A DNA stretch of 55,529 bases from IMG/VR virus record IMGVR_UViG_3300019871_000002, positions 1 to 55,529 of that record; one strand, 5' to 3'. The DNA comes from a virus. This document shows positions 25,344 through 32,838 of this stretch, in pieces (position 1 is the first letter of the stretch; every line of letters starts with the position of its first letter). The notes beneath the pieces are model-generated. The model was not told where the DNA came from. It saw only the letters and a program-made list of their open reading frames with translations, and did no database searches. Made by a program: the position numbers and the translations under genes.

Positions 25344-25418
25344 AGTCTTTGTTCTCCTGTGCGCCCTCTAAGCGCGAATGGTTTAAGTCTGAAAAGGCCC
25401 CCTTAGGCGCCCGGTTGA

Positions 25419-25916
25419 TTACGCGTTGCCGGTGGCCTTCTTGCCAGCCGTCGCTTCGAGGATCGCAGCACCGCCGACGCCGCACGAGGTCTTGTAGCGC
25501 CATCCCGGCACGGGGCCGACAATGTTGCTGCCAGCGGCCGCCATGAACACGCCGGAGACGGTGTTGTAGAAAACATCGCCGTTCGCGACGACAGCGGCAC
25601 CCGGGGCTACCCAGATGTCACCTTCCTCGAGAACCGCCATGTTGTTCGGCGCCTGATAGTGATCGACATCGGCGAGCGCAACATCACCACGGAGGGTGAT
25701 GTCGCGAACACTGACGCCAACGAGGTGTGCGAGAGCGCCGCCGAGGACGGCACCTCCGTCGGAGAGCGCGCCCTGCCCAACGGCAAGACCGAAGCCAATG
25801 CCCGGCTCTGCGGTCTCGCAGATGCGGGAGTTGACTTTCGCCGAGTCCAAGTTCCCGGCAATGACGCCGGGTACCGGGGGGCGAATGTGCTCAGAATAGG
25901 TCGTCTGCGTGGTCAT
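25419..25916 (-). CDS. Capsid cement/decoration protein (165 aa)
   Basis: SD AAGGAA upstream of ATG 25916. The beta-rich, Gly/Ala/Val-rich sequence with VAVLEEGDIWV-like strands near 95-105 fits the capsid-stabilising structural cement family (DUF2190-like). It sits between scaffold and capsid genes, the usual location. It would bind the outside of the expanded capsid. Confidence 0.7.
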   Translation of the reverse strand: MTTQTTYSEHIRPPVPGVIAGNLDSAKVNSRICETAEPGIGFGLAVGQGALSDGGAVLGGALAHLVGVSVRDITLRGDVALADVDHYQAPNNMAVLEEGDIWVAPGAAVVANGDVFYNTVSGVFMAAAGSNIVGPVPGWRYKTSCGVGGAAILEATAGKKATGNA

Positions 25917-25986
25917 TGTGTCAAATTCCTTTTGACAGGTTGAAGGGACTTAGAGGGCGCATTGCGCGATACTGGGTATTCATGCA

Positions 25987-26010
25987 ACCAGCGCGACTCC
26001 GCGCGCTGGT
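25987..26010 (-). repeat. 9-bp hairpin between scaffold and cement genes
   Basis: ACCAGCGCG (25987-25995) and CGCGCTGGT (26002-26010) with a 6-nt loop, just after the scaffold stop. No T-run follows. Likely an mRNA stability or processing element separating low- and high-level head genes. Confidence 0.55.
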
Positions 26011-26033
26011 CGATATCGGTATTCCGAGGACGC

Positions 26034-26675
26034 TTAGTGGGCCGGGGTCGGGCCGCCGGCAGTCTTCCAAGCGTTCTGCAAGCGCTGGTCGCGATCGTTG
26101 AGCGCCTTGTCGACCGCATCGTTCTGCTGCACGGTCGGTGCGGAGAACGCGCGGGCCGTGTCGAGGACGCCACCGCGGCCGTCGGTCGTGGTCAGCTTGG
26201 TCAGGTCGATGCCGGCAGTCAGGGTATCGAAGGACACCTTGACCTGGTCGGCGGACCAGCCCTTGGCAGCGTCGCCCAGCTTCGCGGTCACGACCTGCGA
26301 ACGAATTTCGTCGTCGGTCTTGCCGTCGATAACGAGGGTCGAAGCCTTGTCGCCCATGACGAACCGTGCCTTGTCGGCGACGACCTTGCGGTCGGCAACG
26401 AGGGCATCGAGCTTCGCAGGGGTAACGACCGCATCCTTGAGCTGCGACTCGAGGGTGGTCACCTTGGTGGAGGCCGTCGCGAGGTCGGTGGTGAGCTTTG
26501 CGATCTCACCATCCTTCGCCGCAACCACAGTGTTGTGGGTCGTCGTGGCAGTCGTGAGGCGGCCAGTGAGGTCGGTGACGCTATCGCTCAGGGTCCGGAT
26601 ATGACGCTGAATGATCTCGCCATCGTTGCCGTCGCCGACCTGCACGGTGATGCCGTCGATTACCATGGTCTTCAT
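26034..26675 (-). CDS. Nested scaffold protein from an internal start (213 aa)
   Basis: Inside the protease-scaffold gene an in-frame ATG at 26675 is preceded by GAAGGA with 9-nt spacing. It would make the coiled-coil scaffold alone (residues 290-502 of the full protein). Nested scaffolds are known from lambda (C/Nu3). The SD is good and the domain border fits, but expression is inferred. Confidence 0.55.
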   Translation of the reverse strand: MKTMVIDGITVQVGDGNDGEIIQRHIRTLSDSVTDLTGRLTTATTTHNTVVAAKDGEIAKLTTDLATASTKVTTLESQLKDAVVTPAKLDALVADRKVVADKARFVMGDKASTLVIDGKTDDEIRSQVVTAKLGDAAKGWSADQVKVSFDTLTAGIDLTKLTTTDGRGGVLDTARAFSAPTVQQNDAVDKALNDRDQRLQNAWKTAGGPTPAH

Positions 26676-27542
26676 AGCTTTAGATCCTTCTGGGCTACGC
26701 CCCTTAGAATGATCGTCAACCGTGTGGCTGCGATCGATGAATGACAACACCGCATTGATCGCGGCAAGAATGTCCGCGTCTCCGAGTGCCGTCGCCGATG
26801 TTTGAGCGGCCAACAGATCGCTCATGTAGACTGTCCCGTCATTGAAGAACGGGAATTCCACTTTGCCGTCTTTCGCTTTCGCGACTCCTCGTGAACCCTC
26901 TGGTGCTTTGTCATGCAACGAAAGCTTACCATTCGAGATCGCCGATACCGCATCGATGATGGTCGCACGGTCAATGATGCTCGATGCAGCACCGTCGCCG
27001 ATCCTCAGGGCCGCACCACCTCGGGCCGCATCAACGACCGCAACGTGGTTCGCCGTGATATTCGATTGCACCGCGTCGTACTGGGTACCGTCAGGGGCGG
27101 TACCCGCCGTCATTGCGATGTCACAAGTGTAGCCAACAGAAAGCTCAGCCTTCCCGTCCTTGAACTTCTGGACTGCCTTCTTGTCCATCAACGCCATCGG
27201 GATGCGAATATACTCACCATCGCGAAGCACGTCGCCGGACAGCTGACCGGTCGCGTAGTCTTTCCAATTGTCCGCCGTCACCGGCACGGGCGGGTGATCG
27301 TCAGTCATCGGCTTGTATGCGAACGTCGATAACGAGGTCTGGTCGAACACTTCGGACTCGGGCCGATAGACCTTCATGACCTTGCGCGAGTCCTGACCCG
27401 TGAGGCCAAGCTCGGAGCCGTAGTACAACTGAATGCCCGTGCGTGCGATGCGCGGGGCTGCGGTCATGTAGCCGTCACGCGTGTAGTTCACATTCGACGC
27501 CTTGTCGATCACCAGCGTCTCAGTCAGGTTGCGGATAGCCAT
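26034..27542 (-). CDS. Prohead protease-scaffold protein (DUF2213-like, 502 aa)
   Basis: ATG 27542 overlaps the previous stop (TAATG). The N-terminal 180 residues look like a DUF2213/prohead serine protease: DDHPPVPV near 81-88, a Ser-Val-Gly-Tyr segment near 135, and a NHVAVVDAARGG motif near 165-175; His and Ser are the likely catalytic residues. A linker follows, then from about residue 290 a charged coiled-coil region typical of scaffolds. The protein would shape the procapsid and then cleave scaffold and itself. Confidence 0.8.
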   Translation of the reverse strand: MAIRNLTETLVIDKASNVNYTRDGYMTAAPRIARTGIQLYYGSELGLTGQDSRKVMKVYRPESEVFDQTSLSTFAYKPMTDDHPPVPVTADNWKDYATGQLSGDVLRDGEYIRIPMALMDKKAVQKFKDGKAELSVGYTCDIAMTAGTAPDGTQYDAVQSNITANHVAVVDAARGGAALRIGDGAASSIIDRATIIDAVSAISNGKLSLHDKAPEGSRGVAKAKDGKVEFPFFNDGTVYMSDLLAAQTSATALGDADILAAINAVLSFIDRSHTVDDHSKGRSPEGSKAMKTMVIDGITVQVGDGNDGEIIQRHIRTLSDSVTDLTGRLTTATTTHNTVVAAKDGEIAKLTTDLATASTKVTTLESQLKDAVVTPAKLDALVADRKVVADKARFVMGDKASTLVIDGKTDDEIRSQVVTAKLGDAAKGWSADQVKVSFDTLTAGIDLTKLTTTDGRGGVLDTARAFSAPTVQQNDAVDKALNDRDQRLQNAWKTAGGPTPAH

Positions 27543-28273
27543 TACAGTCTCCAATGATTGCGGACCCACGGGGTCTCGGCTTTGATTTCGGGATCCCACG
27601 GTTTGTAGAGGCCATGGAAGAAGTGGATAACGTTGTCGGGCTTGCAGCCTTGCAGTTTAGATTGCAGCGGATAGGACACGACCCGCGGGCTCTTGATGCC
27701 CACCGACCCGTCGCGCCCCATCAATCGATAAGACAACCACGCTTGATCAGAGCCATGGTAGCCAGCGTTCGCGGCTTCGATGCGTGACTCGTTTCCTTTG
27801 AACTCGTCCCATATGAACTGCAATGTGCCATCTGAGTTGAACATTTGCAGTGATCCATTGAACACACCACGCCCAGTGCGCCCACCAGGTAACTCCCATC
27901 CGATGTAGTCTCCCTTGATTGTAAACAAGTCAAATAGTGGCCCGCTCACAACCGCATCAACGTCGAGACCAACGATACGATCCCCGATCTTGATGCCGAG
28001 GTCGCGTTGGGTCTTCTGGTCGTATAGTTTCAAGCGTCGGTAACACGAAGGCAGGTAAGCCTTCGTGGCATTCGTCAGCATCCTGTGATCGTTCCACAGC
28101 TCGAACGTCTCGCATTCAACGCCGGTGGGATCATCGGTGATGCAAATGATGCGATGATCGCAGTCGAGGTGGCGCTTGATCATCGCGCACATGGTGTTGA
28201 TATGCACCGCGGTATAGACTCGATTGAGTCTCAGGTTCTCCTGATACCACTTCAACAACACGACTGTGATCAT
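27542..28273 (-). CDS. Glycosyltransferase, GT8-like (243 aa)
   Basis: Motifs of a GT-A retaining enzyme: Gly-Leu-Asp-Val-Asp-Ala-Val (a DxD metal site), Gly-x-Phe-Asn-Gly-Ser-Leu-Gln-Met-Phe mid-protein, and HFFHGLYKPW near the C-terminus. It probably transfers a sugar from a nucleotide donor. It is the last of five genes forming a cassette between the MuF-like protein and the protease-scaffold. ATGA overlaps its upstream neighbour and TAATG its downstream one. Confidence 0.75.
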   Translation of the reverse strand: MITVVLLKWYQENLRLNRVYTAVHINTMCAMIKRHLDCDHRIICITDDPTGVECETFELWNDHRMLTNATKAYLPSCYRRLKLYDQKTQRDLGIKIGDRIVGLDVDAVVSGPLFDLFTIKGDYIGWELPGGRTGRGVFNGSLQMFNSDGTLQFIWDEFKGNESRIEAANAGYHGSDQAWLSYRLMGRDGSVGIKSPRVVSYPLQSKLQGCKPDNVIHFFHGLYKPWDPEIKAETPWVRNHWRL

Positions 28274-28983
28274 AGCACGCGCTCATACGGCAGCCGCAGG
28301 GGATTCGACGCACGATAGGGCGTGCCTCGTCGTTTCTCCTCCAATGCCGGGTTAGAGGCCGCATAGTATTCACCCTCTTTGCGGGAGTACTTGCGCGTGT
28401 TCGCGTCCGGTATCTCGTCCGTTGTGAACTCGTACAAATAGAAGTCGGCCATCTGCTTCTCGATCAGACCAGCCCCCTTCGCACACTTGCGGAAGTTACC
28501 ATCGCTGCCATAGAAGCCAACGAAGTCTTCGTCGTAACCGCCCATGTCCCAGAAGTCGCGCCTATGGAACAGGAACGAGTTCGGGTGTGGGTGCTTGGGC
28601 TCACCTCTGCAAACACGGTTCGGCATATAGTAGGTCTTGCGTGTCGGCTCGAAGCGCATCAGCGTTGCGATCTGATCCGTGTTGACCATGTGATCCATGT
28701 CGGTCAACAATACCCAGTCAGTCTGCGCATGATGCATGCCGATATTGCGTGCCGCGTCCTGACCCCACGGCCTGTCCTCGAGCACGCGAAACAGCATCAG
28801 GTCGATACGACAGGCGCCATGCTTGCGCACGACATCGAGCGCGGGCGAGTCCGTTGATCCGTCGTCGACAATCAGAAACCGAACGTGCCCATAGATCGGG
28901 TCGTACTTCTTCCACTCGTCGAGATGCAGTCTGAGCATACCCGGGTTCTCGTAGTATGCCATGACGATCGTGACTTCGTTCAT
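28270..28983 (-). CDS. Family 2-like glycosyltransferase (237 aa)
   Basis: GT-A fold signature: N-terminal TIVMAYYENPGML, IVDDGSTDSP (nucleotide binding, near 38-47), an Asp-Met-Asp-His metal motif near 95-98, and GGYDEDF near 148-154 (acceptor region). No membrane segment, so a cytoplasmic enzyme. Acceptor unknown: virion protein, DNA or a surface glycan are all possible. ATGA overlaps on both sides tie it to the neighbouring glycosyltransferases. Confidence 0.85.
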   Translation of the reverse strand: MNEVTIVMAYYENPGMLRLHLDEWKKYDPIYGHVRFLIVDDGSTDSPALDVVRKHGACRIDLMLFRVLEDRPWGQDAARNIGMHHAQTDWVLLTDMDHMVNTDQIATLMRFEPTRKTYYMPNRVCRGEPKHPHPNSFLFHRRDFWDMGGYDEDFVGFYGSDGNFRKCAKGAGLIEKQMADFYLYEFTTDEIPDANTRKYSRKEGEYYAASNPALEEKRRGTPYRASNPLRLPYERVL

Positions 28984-29705
28984 GCTCGTCCCCGCCAGTA
29001 GTCGGTCTGCAAGTCAGGCCGAACAGGAGGATACCCAAGCGAGGAGTTGGCCTCGCCCATAACGTGGTTGACAAGACACGGCACGCGGAACGCGATCACG
29101 TGGCCGGCATTGTTGATGCACTCACCAATGATGCCGTCAATATTCTTGTCCTTCTTCGGGTCGTCAGCGTAGTGCTGGAACAGCGGGTTGGATAACAACG
29201 CCTTGGCCCAGTCGCGACGAAACAGATAGCACTGGGCGCCCCATGTCTTGCGACCATGCTGCATGCCCTCGAAATGATAACCGGGCATCAGGCCCAGACC
29301 ATGCGCCTTCGAATGACGACGCGGCAGATATAGACTGATGCAGCGCACGCGCCGGTTGTTATCGTCATCCCAATTGCGGCGATCGAGTTCAGCAATCAAG
29401 CGCTCCGCACAATTGGGCACCCACGTGATATCGTCTTCGCAGACCATCATCCACGGGTACGGATATTGACCCGAGTCCGCGATCACAATCATGGTACGAA
29501 GCGCGTTGACCCAGTTGCCCTTGTTACCAAGGGGTACCGCATTACGATAGACCGACACGCCATCGAGGTCGCAGGGGCCATCAGCGAACACCATGGCGTC
29601 GATCAACTGGAACCCCGCGAGTTCGAGCGATAGCAACGACTTCGCGATCGTGGGGCGCGGTCGCGGTGCTGTGATGATGCCGATTTGGATCAGCGTATCA
29701 CTCAT
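28980..29705 (-). CDS. Glycosyltransferase-like protein (241 aa)
   Basis: ATG 29705 overlaps the methyltransferase stop (ATGA). The sequence shows a GT-A layout: an N-terminal strand with Thr-Ala-Pro-Arg, an acidic CEDDITWVPN motif near 90-99 (DxD-like), then a Trp-Gly-Ala-Gln-Cys-Tyr-Leu-Phe strand near 160. It resembles GT25/capsule-type transferases. With the two other transferases in the cassette it could build a short glycan stepwise. Confidence 0.7.
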   Translation of the reverse strand: MSDTLIQIGIITAPRPRPTIAKSLLSLELAGFQLIDAMVFADGPCDLDGVSVYRNAVPLGNKGNWVNALRTMIVIADSGQYPYPWMMVCEDDITWVPNCAERLIAELDRRNWDDDNNRRVRCISLYLPRRHSKAHGLGLMPGYHFEGMQHGRKTWGAQCYLFRRDWAKALLSNPLFQHYADDPKKDKNIDGIIGECINNAGHVIAFRVPCLVNHVMGEANSSLGYPPVRPDLQTDYWRGRA

Positions 29706-30289
29706 AGCTGCACCACCCAATACGACGCCTCGAGTTTGTAGTTGCGCGGGTCACGCTTGCGATAGGTGATCTGCGCACGCTTGAGGAACGTTTCATCCAC
29801 GGCCTGCTTCACACCCGGCCACGTGTAGTCGTCGCCAGAGATCACACCATATGGCTTCATCTTCGGCAGCCACACGTCAATGTCATCGCGGACGGCTTCA
29901 TACGAGTGATCGCCGTCGAGCATCAGGAAGTCGACTGACTCGTCTGCGTGCTCGAGGGCAGCATCGACCGAGAACTTTCGGATCGGCTTGATGATGTCCG
30001 AGAACGGCTCACAGTTACGAAGGAACGTCTCATAGACCGAGCGCCCCTGCAACGCCTTGAAGTGTTCAGTCATGTTGAGGTCCGGGCCACCGTCGATCCA
30101 CGGATCGACGCATTCGAACTTGATGGCCTTCTCCGACTCCTTGATCAACTCGGCCATCAGGCATGCCGACTTACCAAGCCACGACCCGACTTCAACGAAC
30201 AACGCGGGGCCCTTCGTCTGGTCTACCATCTGCCGGTACAGCAGTTCGAATGCTGCCCAGCCGTCGACTGTCTTCCAATGATCTCTCAT
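29702..30289 (-). CDS. SAM-dependent class I methyltransferase (195 aa)
   Basis: The best start is ATG 30289: GGAG lies 7 nt upstream and it overlaps the previous stop (ATGA). A Rossmann motif FVEVGSWLGKSA lies near 31-42, and VDFLMLDGDHSYEAV near 107-121 matches the Methyltransf_24 family (often sugar or peptide O-methylation; also CmcI-type). Ends with Gly-Asp-Asp-Tyr-Thr-Trp, a catalytic-loop-like segment near 145. Likely modifies the product of the adjacent glycosyltransferases. Confidence 0.75.
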   Translation of the reverse strand: MRDHWKTVDGWAAFELLYRQMVDQTKGPALFVEVGSWLGKSACLMAELIKESEKAIKFECVDPWIDGGPDLNMTEHFKALQGRSVYETFLRNCEPFSDIIKPIRKFSVDAALEHADESVDFLMLDGDHSYEAVRDDIDVWLPKMKPYGVISGDDYTWPGVKQAVDETFLKRAQITYRKRDPRNYKLEASYWVVQL

Positions 30290-31170
30290 CCCCATACTCC
30301 GTTCTCGAGCTCGCTCACGAGCACATCCCACACTTGATTGCCCTTGTGGTCTTGGGCGTTCCCCTGCACGTCGAAGAACCGCGACTCGTAGTAGCCGTGC
30401 ATCGTCCACGCCACGCTGGTCTCGAGTATGAGCCAGCGCTTGGTGTTCCTGTCTTGCACCATATCGATGCAAGCCCACTTCAGCTGTTCATGATCGAAGA
30501 ACAGGTTGGCCTGCACCAGCGCCGACTCGATGTCGGGGCTTAGATTCGTGACTGGCGTGACATCACCAGCGCCGTTAGTGCCTTTGTTCGCTCGACGGAT
30601 GACGCATCGCTTGGTGCCGATAGCGAGTACTCGAACGTCGGCGTCATTGTCGGCGACGAACTCCTGCCACAACAGATAACCGCGTTGGGTCTGGCCGTGT
30701 CGACACTTAATGCCGACATCGGAGAAGGCGTGTCTAATCTCCAATCGCGCTTCGTCAATCGTCGATACCACTCGGACGTTATGGGAAGAGGCACCTTCTG
30801 ATCCTTTGCTCATGAACGGCAACGCGATCTGGTTCGCGTCGAGTGCGCGGCGTGCAGCGCCGGGTGTGTAGTAGACGTGGGTGCGCGGCATCCATCGTGC
30901 GAAGCGGCGTGCCTGTTCGAGCTTGTCATCGTAGAACACCGACGACTGATAATCTGGGATAAGTATCAACTCGGGGTTCATTGCCATGATCGCCATGACG
31001 CGCTTATGCAAGATGCGCACCGACGGGTGATGGTGCATATGCATGAACACATGCCCGAAGTCTGGCTTCCTCGGGTCGTCGAATAGGTGCGCGTCATGAC
31101 CGCGGGCTTGAGCGACCTGCGCAAGCTTGCTACCCCAGTCGTGGGCATCCTCAAAACACCACAGCTTCAT
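30286..31170 (-). CDS. ATP-grasp-like enzyme (294 aa)
   Basis: SD AAGGA upstream of ATG 31170. An N-terminal Rossmann-like half is followed by ATP-grasp elements: a Pro-Phe-Met-Ser-Lys-Gly-Ser-Glu-Gly loop near 137-145, LLWQEFVADNDADVRVLAIG near 185-204 (hinge and metal region), and a WLILETSVAWTM-like C-terminal segment. ATP-grasp enzymes (RimK, D-Ala-D-Ala ligase type) join a carboxylate to an amine. It may add an amino acid to a protein or sugar. It heads the sugar-modification cassette. Confidence 0.65.
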   Translation of the reverse strand: MKLWCFEDAHDWGSKLAQVAQARGHDAHLFDDPRKPDFGHVFMHMHHHPSVRILHKRVMAIMAMNPELILIPDYQSSVFYDDKLEQARRFARWMPRTHVYYTPGAARRALDANQIALPFMSKGSEGASSHNVRVVSTIDEARLEIRHAFSDVGIKCRHGQTQRGYLLWQEFVADNDADVRVLAIGTKRCVIRRANKGTNGAGDVTPVTNLSPDIESALVQANLFFDHEQLKWACIDMVQDRNTKRWLILETSVAWTMHGYYESRFFDVQGNAQDHKGNQVWDVLVSELENGVWG

Positions 31171-31206
31171 GACGCGCTATTCCTTATTGAGCCCGAAGGC
31201 TTCTCG

Positions 31207-31674
31207 TTACGCCCAGGTCTTCGCGCCGGTCTTGGGATCGATGATCGGCGTGTTCAGGTCACGAGCCTTGCCGATATGCGGAGGAAGCTTGCCTTCCTGC
31301 GCCTTCACGGCCTGGTCGTGGATCTTCTGCTGGTTGATATCGTGACCAGCCTCATTGGCTTCGTTGCGAGCGGCCATCGCCTTGTCCTGCACGGCCGCCT
31401 GCTTCACCGGGTCGACCACGTTGGTCTTGACGTTCTGGCGTTTCGCTTCCGCGTCGATATCGGCCTGAGTCTGTGCCGTGTTCGGTGCGGGAGCCGCCGG
31501 TGCCTTGCGCGGTTCGCCAGTCTTGGGGTCGATGCCCTGCGACGCGGCCGCACGATCGCGGTTGCGCTGCTCCTGTTCGGCCTTGATCTGGTCGAGAGAC
31601 TTGACACCGGGCTGAGGTGCCGTCTTCGATTGTTCAAGGGTCTTGGGTGCGTCGGTCATCGTTGTCTTCTCCAT
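31207..31674 (-). CDS. Disordered Ala/Lys/Gln-rich protein (155 aa)
   Basis: SD GAGGGG lies 4 nt before ATG 31674. The protein is rich in Lys, Gln, Ala, Pro and Asp with almost no hydrophobic core, so largely unfolded or forming loose helices; two Asp-Pro-Lys-Thr-Gly segments recur. It is located between the MuF-like gene and the sugar cassette. It could be a head accessory or scaffold-like protein; unproven. Confidence 0.5.
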   Translation of the reverse strand: MEKTTMTDAPKTLEQSKTAPQPGVKSLDQIKAEQEQRNRDRAAASQGIDPKTGEPRKAPAAPAPNTAQTQADIDAEAKRQNVKTNVVDPVKQAAVQDKAMAARNEANEAGHDINQQKIHDQAVKAQEGKLPPHIGKARDLNTPIIDPKTGAKTWA

Positions 31675-31681
31675 GTTCCCC

Positions 31682-32836
31682 TCAGGCGTCTTCGCGGGTC
31701 GGGGTTTTCCGCGCCTGTCTGTTATGCAACCACTTCATCAATTCGTTGTGGTTGCGCAATCGTGGTACTTCCCCCGGCCTGTTCACGAACTTGCCCGACT
31801 TGCGATGCCGCATCGGATTGGCGTCGTCGATCTCGTCACCGTTGTCAGCCTCGAACGTGCAGCGACAATCAGGGTGTGCGGGGATCAGCGATCGAGCTTC
31901 ATCTAGGGTGTACGGATTACCATCCTCGATGTCCTCGCATATCGGGCACACGTCATCGTCACCCGCCGTCACCACATTGACCGATGCCTTCGATCCCCCT
32001 AGTACACGCTCGACTTCGCGCTCCTGCGCCTTGATGCGATTGACTGTTGACTTCGACGGGCCGCCCTCAGTGTTTCGGCTTCGAGAACCAGCACCCTTTT
32101 TTGGCGCGTCGATCGTCCGGATGTCCTTCGTTTTGATGGGGTTACGCCCCTCGGCAACGAGCCCGACACGCGTTATTCCGGCGGCCTCGTATGTGTCCAG
32201 CGTTGCCCCTGCATGGGCCTTCGTGACGAGCAGCCCGATCATTGCGTTCGTGCGATTGATGCCGACAGTGTCGAGCACCCGCCAGATGTCACGCACGATC
32301 TCCATTGGTCTCGAGTTGTGCAACAACCCGTAGGCCACCGCACGTGAGGATTGCTGTGACACGGCCTCGATGATCCCTTGCAACTCGACAACCGACAACT
32401 GAAAGATTGTCTCGATACGATGGGCCGAGGCGGAAGACAATATGTTGCGGTTCAGTTTGTCTTGCGCCATCAAGCTGCCTGCGTTGTAGGCGTCGACGAT
32501 AAAGGGCCGCATCACGGAGCCATCGCGACCGAGCACCGTCTGCTCCAGCGCCATGTCGAACCAGCGCTGGAATGACTGCACTTTCATGCCACCATTGTTG
32601 ATGGCGGGTGCCTGTGCATTCATCAACCCGTGGCCTGAAAGACCCAGCAGGTCGTGATCGACGATCATTGACTTGACCTGTTGACGCAATGTCTGCCATC
32701 TGATCCTCATGGTGCCCTTGAATTTGTTTCGCAGGCTTTGGGTCTGAGTCGGGTCGACCAAGCGCTTCTTGTCCGACACGCAGCACGAGCACCGGGCTGC
32801 GGTATCGAACACGTGTCCCTGATATCGCAGCGCCAT
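31682..32836 (-). CDS. MuF-like head morphogenesis protein (384 aa)
   Basis: Next to the portal, as in SPP1 gp7/Mu F. The C-terminal third has the family signature: a DDDVCPICEDIEDG zinc-like Cys pair near 295-308, then IPAHPDCRC near 322-330. The N-terminus has a separate Cys-Ser-Cys-Cys cluster at residues 16-19. It is thought to bind portal and DNA and act during head assembly or genome delivery. No C-terminal toxin domain is apparent. Confidence 0.8.
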   Translation of the reverse strand: MALRYQGHVFDTAARCSCCVSDKKRLVDPTQTQSLRNKFKGTMRIRWQTLRQQVKSMIVDHDLLGLSGHGLMNAQAPAINNGGMKVQSFQRWFDMALEQTVLGRDGSVMRPFIVDAYNAGSLMAQDKLNRNILSSASAHRIETIFQLSVVELQGIIEAVSQQSSRAVAYGLLHNSRPMEIVRDIWRVLDTVGINRTNAMIGLLVTKAHAGATLDTYEAAGITRVGLVAEGRNPIKTKDIRTIDAPKKGAGSRSRNTEGGPSKSTVNRIKAQEREVERVLGGSKASVNVVTAGDDDVCPICEDIEDGNPYTLDEARSLIPAHPDCRCTFEADNGDEIDDANPMRHRKSGKFVNRPGEVPRLRNHNELMKWLHNRQARKTPTREDA

Positions 32837-32838
32837 TG

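Noticed and set aside
24360-25406. 348-codon plus-strand frame opposite the capsid gene
   Set aside because: The minus-strand frame encodes a clear capsid protein with SD; the plus-strand product has no recognisable pattern and opposes the operon.
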